The position numbers and the translations under genes are program-made. The notes below the pieces were generated by a model, which had not been told where the DNA came from, ran no database searches, and saw only the letters and a list, made by a program, of their open reading frames with translations. A stretch of DNA of 64,000 nucleotides from Salinarchaeum sp. IM2453 (GTDB lineage Archaea > Halobacteriota > Halobacteria > Halobacteriales > Salinarchaeaceae). Positions 59,524 through 64,000 of the stretch are shown here, one piece after another. Position 1 is the stretch's first letter; each line of letters begins with the position of its first letter. The DNA is taken from NCBI RefSeq assembly GCF_019693215.1, contig NZ_CP081183.1, positions 437,226-501,225 on the forward strand. The letters are read 5' to 3'.

Positions 59524-59623
59524 AATGCGAACCAACAGCGAGATAATTATTGGTAAGTGGTAAAGAAGAAAGAATTACTGGCGTAAATAAGTTTTAACTA
59601 TAATCAGTACAATATAACAGGTA

Positions 59624-59699
59624 CTCCCAGTACAGGGAGTGTGTTCCGGGACCCCCTGTTTTCCCCTACCCCCCTACCGACAGAAGGCCCCCCGGAACA
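59624..59699. repeat. Two stem-loops with C-rich centre
   Basis: A hairpin CTCCC-AGTACA-GGGAG (59625-59640) is followed by a larger perfect inverted repeat TGTTCCGGG (59642-59650) and CCCGGAACA (59691-59699) enclosing a C-rich tract (CCCCTACCCCCCTACC). The C-rich core stands out strongly from its AT-rich surroundings. It is between the membrane-protein operon and the mobile unit at 59761 and could be an element end, a terminator or a structured RNA. Confidence 0.45.
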
Positions 59700-59760
59700 T
59701 TGTTTTGTACAGGCGGTCGAGGCAACTGCTCCGAGGCTTGACCCCGGGTAAATTCATAGA

Positions 59761-60110
59761 AGAATCAAGGCGGATGCCACGGAGTCGTCCGGACATCTCC
59801 GATTTCCGTGATCACGAGAATCGAAGCTGCTCGACCGACTTGCCCCCGTGGAGGAAGCCGACACGTTGGAATTAATCAACACAGTAAACCAATCCAACTC
59901 CCTGATTGAAATGCGACTATTTATTGAGTAGTGTCCTATGGTTGTAGTACATCCATCGCGGGCAGACGTCTCGTGGTGGATGGGCCACTAGTCAACTGGC
60001 CCTCACGTCAGGGGCGCTGAATGTGAACGGTCAGACCAGCCCTACCGTATCACACGGGTAGAACGGGAGTCCACTGACAAGCCTCGAGGCTTGACCCCGA
60101 GGCAGTTGAC
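59761..60110 (+). mobile_element. Non-autonomous IS1341-like relic, unit 2
   Basis: A 350-base copy of the unit at 32650-32973. The left end AAGGCGGATGCC leads into palindrome B; the 3' module has GGGCCA/TGGCCC (59982-60002), CTACCGT/ACGGGTAG (60042-60061) and GCCTC/GAGGC (60081-60103), followed by CAGTTGAC. The linkers GGGAGTCCACTGACAAGCC and ATGTGAACGGTCAGAC are shared with unit 1, while the stem sequences differ by paired changes. No coding sequence is left. The spacer at 59524-59623 before it has no gene. Confidence 0.7.
59777..59851 (+). repeat. 75-base palindrome, copy B
   Basis: Same length and same centre (CGTGATCACG) as copy A. Outer arms CCACGG/CCGTGG; inner GTCG/CGAC and CGATT/AATCG. 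Near-identical to copy A, which suggests recent spread or selection on the structure. Confidence 0.8.
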
Positions 60111-60135
60111 ACGGAGTAGGTGCAATACCACGTTG

Positions 60136-60163
60136 TTACAGAAATATCGAGGCGAATGCCACC
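60136..60163 (+). repeat. Truncated left-end repeat
   Basis: The stretch TATCGAGGCGAATGCCACC repeats the beginning of units 1 and 2 (TATCGAGGCGGATGCCACG in unit 1) but is cut off where the palindrome should begin. It lies between unit 2 and the 3' end of the epimerase gene, so a further element probably once lay here. Confidence 0.5.
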
Positions 60164-60192
60164 AGACGCCGATAATTCGTGGAACCTCTTGG

Positions 60193-61107
60193 TCAAAGTT
60201 CAGCGTATAGTTCCTGTGTTGCCCGTCGAACAGCCTGTGTGCTTTCATACGCAGGTGTCCAGCCAAGGGCTGATAGCTTCTCAATTGACAGCCGCATCTT
60301 TGGAACATCACCTTTCCAGCCACGATTTCCCCCGGTATATTCAAAAGTTGGCGCAAGTTGCATCTCCTCGCTGACAATCTCAGCAATTCGATCAACAGAC
60401 GTTGTCGTGCGGGTGCCAAGGTTATATGTTGCGACCGGGCCGGTAGCATGCTCATAGACATGTATCATGGCATCAAGACAGTCCTCGATGTGCATGTATG
60501 ATTTTTGCTGGCGACCATCCCCTAAGATCTCAAGTGTTTCAGGCGTGTGCTGTAGCTTCTGGATAAAATCCGGAATCACAGCGCCACGAAGCCGGGGGCC
60601 AACAATATTTGCAAACCGGACCGTATACACGGTCAGATCAGTTGTATGTGCAGCCGCCGATAACAGGCTTTCACAGGCAAGCTTGCTGGCACCATATGCG
60701 CTGATCGGTTCTAATGGCGCATAATCCTCTGGAGTTGGACGTGGAGCTTCGCCGTAGACGGTTGAACTTGAGGTAAAGAAAATATCGGTAATGGCATGCT
60801 CCTGTGCAGCAGCCAGCACTTCCTGTGTCATCGCTGTGTTTTCCTGAAACTGATCTCGTGGGTTAGCATCGTTAACGGCTTTTCGGGCAGCAAGATGGAA
60901 GATGACATCATGGTTGTCTGAGACGATTGACCGAAGCGAATCTGGCTGGCTAATATCCTGTTCAATAAATGTAACAGCATCTGGAAGCCGGTCTGGCTGC
61001 CCATTCGAGCAATCATCAACAACAGTAACCGTATGGCCACTGTTGTGCAGTCGTTCTGTTAAATGTGAGCCAATAAATCCAGCACCCCCGGTCAGTACTA
61101 CGTTCAT
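60193..61107 (-). CDS. NAD-dependent nucleotide-sugar epimerase/dehydratase
   Basis: A 304-residue extended short-chain dehydrogenase. Start at 61107 gives MNVVLTGGAGFIGSHLTERL with the NAD-binding GGAGFIG; nine more residues upstream lack family support. The catalytic Tyr and Lys are in SAYGASKLACE, with the Ser/Thr in FTSSSTVYGEAP. It resembles UDP-glucose/galactose 4-epimerases and similar enzymes that make sugars for surface glycans. The exact reaction is unknown. Together with the nucleotidyltransferase at 62749 it may feed glycosylation of the surface proteins in this window. The stop lies about 30 bases from a mobile repeat fragment. Confidence 0.85.
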   Translation of the reverse strand: MNVVLTGGAGFIGSHLTERLHNSGHTVTVVDDCSNGQPDRLPDAVTFIEQDISQPDSLRSIVSDNHDVIFHLAARKAVNDANPRDQFQENTAMTQEVLAAAQEHAITDIFFTSSSTVYGEAPRPTPEDYAPLEPISAYGASKLACESLLSAAAHTTDLTVYTVRFANIVGPRLRGAVIPDFIQKLQHTPETLEILGDGRQQKSYMHIEDCLDAMIHVYEHATGPVATYNLGTRTTTSVDRIAEIVSEEMQLAPTFEYTGGNRGWKGDVPKMRLSIEKLSALGWTPAYESTQAVRRATQELYAEL

Positions 61108-61207
61108 GACAGGGCGTTGGAGAATCTGGGACAAAAATACCTCGGGTTAGGAGACAAAAAGAGAATGCTGAAATAGACTCCAACAGAAAATAAAACAGAG
61201 CGTCAAC

Positions 61208-61978
61208 GTGGATCGAGCAACACTGCGGGATGCCTTTGCACAGACCTATTCGCCGCCGAATGATATCGATCTAGGTGAACTGCTGGATCAGTATCGTCGG
61301 TTTGTTGACTACCAAGCAGAGCACCCAAAGGCCGGTCGATACAAGATTGCAAACGCGCTTGGTATCCCGGAAGGTCGAGCCCGGTCATGGATCGATGGTG
61401 GAATGCCGGATGTGGTCCGCGGGATCGAAACAGCCACAAAGCATGGCTGGTTTCAGACCGACGGAGAAACCCATCTCGCAGTCACACGACTTGTTGCCGG
61501 AATCTTCGCTGCCGGCTCGGTCAATAACGTGTGGACACCACGGTGGTCTGCAACTGATGGAATTCCAGTTGAACAGGATTTACGCCAGATTGGCGCTGGC
61601 GTAAAACAGATTGATCGAGTACAAGCAGAACGTGGCGATGAACTGGAGCCAACCACACACCCTCGCGTGCTTGGGCGGGTGCTGGTTGCTCGCGGGGCAG
61701 TCAAATCGCGGAACAGTGCATCTACGTTACCATCGTATCTGTTTGCTGATCAGTCGGCCGGGCGCGTGTTTGTCAAGACATATATCCAGGCCCGCGGTGT
61801 GACACCAACGGATAGAAACCATATTCAGATATACGAAAACAAACGTTCGGATACATTCCACGAGGAGCTTGCACAGCTGGTAGCAAAACACGTTGTGGGT
61901 GATGTCTCTTGTGTTAAACAAGGGATTATCCTACCGCCAACAACGGTATCTCAAACAACATGGCTAGATGACGATTGA
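61208..61978 (+). CDS. Helix-turn-helix protein with degenerate LAGLIDADG-like domain
   Basis: A 256-residue protein starting with GTG at 61208. Residues about 45-70 (AGRYKIANALGIPEGRARSWI) look like an HTH. Two later segments resemble LAGLIDADG helices and their following loops, LVAGIFAAGSVNNVWTPRWSA and LGRVLVARGAVKSRNSAS with LPSYLFADQ, and RVFVKTYIQARG recalls the repeat end. The acidic catalytic residue expected at each helix end is not present, so nuclease activity is unlikely. The combination of an HTH and a defunct LAGLIDADG fold recalls the bacterial regulator WhiA, with reversed domain order. A DNA-binding regulator is my inference. Confidence 0.5.
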   Translation: MDRATLRDAFAQTYSPPNDIDLGELLDQYRRFVDYQAEHPKAGRYKIANALGIPEGRARSWIDGGMPDVVRGIETATKHGWFQTDGETHLAVTRLVAGIFAAGSVNNVWTPRWSATDGIPVEQDLRQIGAGVKQIDRVQAERGDELEPTTHPRVLGRVLVARGAVKSRNSASTLPSYLFADQSAGRVFVKTYIQARGVTPTDRNHIQIYENKRSDTFHEELAQLVAKHVVGDVSCVKQGIILPPTTVSQTTWLDDD

Positions 61979-62125
61979 CACGATATTTATATGTGTAGTG
62001 GACACGTATATACAGTACGTAAGTCACCGTTTACGGGACAGATGAGCAGTTGGCGATCAATTGCAACAACGTAGTCCATGACGGTGGACTTAGGTTATGC
62101 GTAACTAATTGCGCAATAGAAACTT

Positions 62126-62629
62126 ATGATACGAAACTTATTATCCGCCGATTCAGATGAATCGGAGCGTTCACGAGGAGTCTCTCCCGTTATTGGGGTC
62201 ATCCTCATGGTTGCAATCACTATTATCCTTGCCGCTGTCATCGGTGCATTTGTACTCGGATTCGGCACAGATACCGAAACACCACCAAACACTGCATGGG
62301 ACTCGAGTCAGGATCCAGTTAGTATCGGTGATGATGGTTTAGAGTCAGATGATGACCTTAATGTAACATTCACCTTAGAGACAACCGATCGGACAATTGA
62401 TGGGTCAAATCTAAATGTTGTCCTCACTGGTGATGGAGAAGTTGATGGGGATGATATCGACCTGAATGATGAGACGTACAGCGCTGGAAGTTCAATCGTT
62501 GTTGGAACTGCTGACAATGTTGATGTTGACATAACGGATACTGAGGGGATTAACCCAGATGATCAGATCCGAATTGTCTGGGAAGGTGACGATACCTCAT
62601 CGACTCTAACAATACACACGATCAACTAA
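62126..62629 (+). CDS. Type IV pilin
   Basis: A 167-residue prepilin. A short charged leader ends in the archaeal prepilin peptidase site RSRGVSPVIG, followed by the conserved hydrophobic helix VSPVIGVILMVAITIILAAV that drives pilus assembly. The mature part is a small acidic beta domain of about 115 residues with Thr/Asp-rich strands. Such pilins mediate adhesion in haloarchaea. TATA-like GATATTTATATG at 61981-61992 suggests a leader of about 110 bases. No pilus-assembly genes (PilB, PilC) are in this window. Confidence 0.9.
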   Translation: MIRNLLSADSDESERSRGVSPVIGVILMVAITIILAAVIGAFVLGFGTDTETPPNTAWDSSQDPVSIGDDGLESDDDLNVTFTLETTDRTIDGSNLNVVLTGDGEVDGDDIDLNDETYSAGSSIVVGTADNVDVDITDTEGINPDDQIRIVWEGDDTSSTLTIHTIN

Positions 62630-62748
62630 CAGAATCGAATAGCTAGCTATACATTTTTCTCTCAGTGCAGTCAATAGAACAACCAGGAGCTACGGAAACA
62701 ATAGACAAAACACATGATTTATGTGACGTGTCGTTCTGGATATCTGTT

Positions 62749-63495
62749 ATGGATGCTGTTGTGCTGGCAGCCGGCGAAGGCACCCGGCTTCGGCCACTAA
62801 CGGAAGACACTCCAAAAGCGATGGTTGGGGTTAATGGCAAACCGATCCTAACACACTGCTTTGAGCAGTTAGTCGACGTTGGAGCAGATCAGCTGGTGGT
62901 CGTTGTGGGCTACAAAAAAGAACAGATTATCGAACACTATGGAGACAGTTTCCAGGGAGTTCCGGTCACATATACACACCAGCGTGAGCCAAAGGGACTG
63001 GCACATGCATTGCTCACAGCCGAAGAGTATGTTAATGATGAGTTCATGCTCATGCTTGGTGATAACATTTTCCAGGCAAATCTGGAGGACGTAGTCCAGC
63101 GACACAACGAATCCCGGGCTGACGCAGCATTCCTTGTCGAGGAGGTCCCCTGGGAGGAAGCATCGCGGTATGGCGTCTGTGATACAAACGACTACGGGAC
63201 AATTACGGACGTTATCGAGAAACCGGATGACCCCCCATCGAACCTCGTCATGACCGGCTTTTATACGTTTACGCCAGCGATTTTCCATGCCTGTCATCTG
63301 GTCCAGCCATCTGATCGGGGTGAGTACGAACTCTCAGATGCGATTGATTTACTTCTAGAATCAGGGCGGACGATTGATGCAATTCCACTTAATGGATGGC
63401 GAATTGATGTTGGGTATCCGGAAGATCGAGATCGGGCCGAACAGCGCTTGCAAGCAGAAAAAGCAAGCAAAGCAGAAACATCCAAAGAAGTATAA
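62749..63495 (+). CDS. Sugar-phosphate nucleotidyltransferase
   Basis: A 248-residue nucleotidyltransferase (NTP:sugar-1-phosphate). The start at 62749 gives MDAVVLAAGEGTRLRPLTED, the family opening, and the following TPKAMVGVNGKPILTH fits the active-site loop (GEGTRLRP...PKAM). The metal-binding Asp is in FMLMLGDNIF. The C-terminal part GWRIDVGYPEDRDRAEQRL is typical. Such enzymes make UDP- or dTDP-sugars; in Haloferax a relative (AglF) acts in N-glycosylation, but identity here is not certain. It follows a pilin gene and sits near the epimerase, so it may serve surface glycan synthesis. Confidence 0.88.
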   Translation: MDAVVLAAGEGTRLRPLTEDTPKAMVGVNGKPILTHCFEQLVDVGADQLVVVVGYKKEQIIEHYGDSFQGVPVTYTHQREPKGLAHALLTAEEYVNDEFMLMLGDNIFQANLEDVVQRHNESRADAAFLVEEVPWEEASRYGVCDTNDYGTITDVIEKPDDPPSNLVMTGFYTFTPAIFHACHLVQPSDRGEYELSDAIDLLLESGRTIDAIPLNGWRIDVGYPEDRDRAEQRLQAEKASKAETSKEV

Positions 63496-63540
63496 CAAAC
63501 AGTAACGAGACAAGACAGGTAGTAGGAGATCCAGAAAACG

Positions 63541-64000
63541 TTAGCGTTCTGAGGAAGGCAGAAAGGCTGAGACTGGTCGCAGGGTGAGATAGGGGCGAGC
63601 AAGATACCAGAGCATGACACCGCTGGCACCAATGGTATTGATGAGAACATCACTGAGAAGAAACGAACTGCGATGAGGGACAAAGATCTGCCCGACTTCC
63701 ATTAGGGCGCCATAGCCAGCAGCAAGCCCAATCACAATCAGTGCATGGCGCCAACGGGGAAGCTGCCAGTGATCAGTTGCATATGCTAAGACACAAGCAA
63801 AGACAAAGTATGCAGTCAGGTGTCGCCAATGGCTCAATGAAATCAGACCAAATCCTGAGTCGCCACCTGTGCTAGCACTTGAGGAAGCCTCATTGGTGAC
63901 GACTGAGTCGGGTTGAACCTCATCAACAACGGTCTCGGGGACGGTTAGTAACGAGGAGTACAGGATCAAACCTGCAATAATGATCACCCCGGCCCATCGA
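63541..64000 (-). CDS. VanZ-like membrane protein (N-terminus beyond window)
   Basis: At least 153 residues; the frame continues past the window end, as shown by an upstream RWAGVIIIAGLILY matching the paralogue (IRWAAVFVVAGLIFY). It contains four hydrophobic segments and the VanZ hallmarks SHWRHLTAYFVFACVLAYA and MEVGQIFVPHRSSFLLSDVL, with conserved Glu, Gln, Arg and Asn. Compared with the paralogue at 16015-16446 it has a 20-residue insert (TNEASSSASTGGDSGF) in the external loop. Function unknown. Confidence 0.8.
   Translation of the reverse strand, partial: RWAGVIIIAGLILYSSLLTVPETVVDEVQPDSVVTNEASSSASTGGDSGFGLISLSHWRHLTAYFVFACVLAYATDHWQLPRWRHALIVIGLAAGYGALMEVGQIFVPHRSSFLLSDVLINTIGASGVMLWYLARPYLTLRPVSAFLPSSER

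Noticed and set aside
61453-61704. Antisense frame within the HTH/LAGLIDADG-like gene
   Set aside because: No domain or start context; the plus-strand frame is longer and has recognisable helices.

Overview
The window looks like a chromosomal piece of an extremely halophilic archaeon (class Halobacteria). The proteins are strongly acidic. Secreted proteins end in a PGF-CTERM-type tail (Gly-Ile-Pro-Gly-Phe followed by a membrane segment and Arg-rich end). Also present are an S-layer-type surface glycoprotein, a geranylgeranyl-reductase-family flavoprotein, Dph5 and Trm5. By eye the base composition is only moderately GC (roughly mid-to-high 40s percent) and many intergenic spaces are wide and full of small palindromic mobile-element remains. 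That combination resembles Haloquadratum or a relative; the genus is an inference.

Layout. 1-6.1 kb: aldo/keto reductase fragment, geranylgeranyl reductase-family protein, an isolated CheW, methylmalonyl-CoA epimerase plus mutase large subunit, a GNAT acetyltransferase and half of an AMP-forming ligase. 6.2-10.3 kb: the chaperone set grpE-dnaK-dnaJ, followed on the same strand by a candidate small structured RNA with its own TATA box and oligo-T end. 10.5-14.3 kb: PGF-CTERM protein without signal peptide, DASS/SLC13 transporter and two universal stress proteins. 14.4-20.8 kb: m5C RNA methyltransferase with a separate PUA-like partner, tRNA-Gly(GCC), VanZ-like and TRAM proteins, a FlaD/E-like protein, methionyl-tRNA synthetase and a small membrane protein. 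20.8-28.2 kb: a PAC2-family gene split by a TnpB (IS1341-type) element, a second DASS transporter broken by one base, a permease with TrkA-C domains, and NfeD.

28.2-33.9 kb: a deletion derivative of a tnpB element, then a compact three-gene operon (membrane coiled-coil protein with zinc ribbon, coiled-coil protein, bactofilin/halofilin-like beta-helix protein), which is my best candidate for an undescribed cytoskeletal or envelope system; next come a cluster of mobile-element relics and tRNA-Thr(CGT). 33.9-46.2 kb: trm5 and dph5, then four envelope-protein genes (S-layer-type glycoprotein, a membrane protein, two large surface proteins). 46.3-59.5 kb: MacB-like ABC exporter (ATPase plus two permeases), then a transglutaminase-like / DUF58 / polytopic membrane protein operon with a convergent MoxR ATPase, a DUF4330 protein and a membrane protein. 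60.2-64.0 kb: nucleotide-sugar epimerase, HTH/LAGLIDADG-like protein, type IV pilin, sugar-1-phosphate nucleotidyltransferase and a second VanZ-like gene cut by the window end.

Mobile DNA is the second theme. One tnpB element retains its RuvC catalytic residues. Around it are at least eight relics in which tnpB is deleted but the palindromic left end and the hairpin-rich 3' module (the region that in TnpB systems yields the guide RNA) remain. These relics have split a gene, appear to supply the moxR stop codon, and lie at the promoter position of tRNA-Thr.
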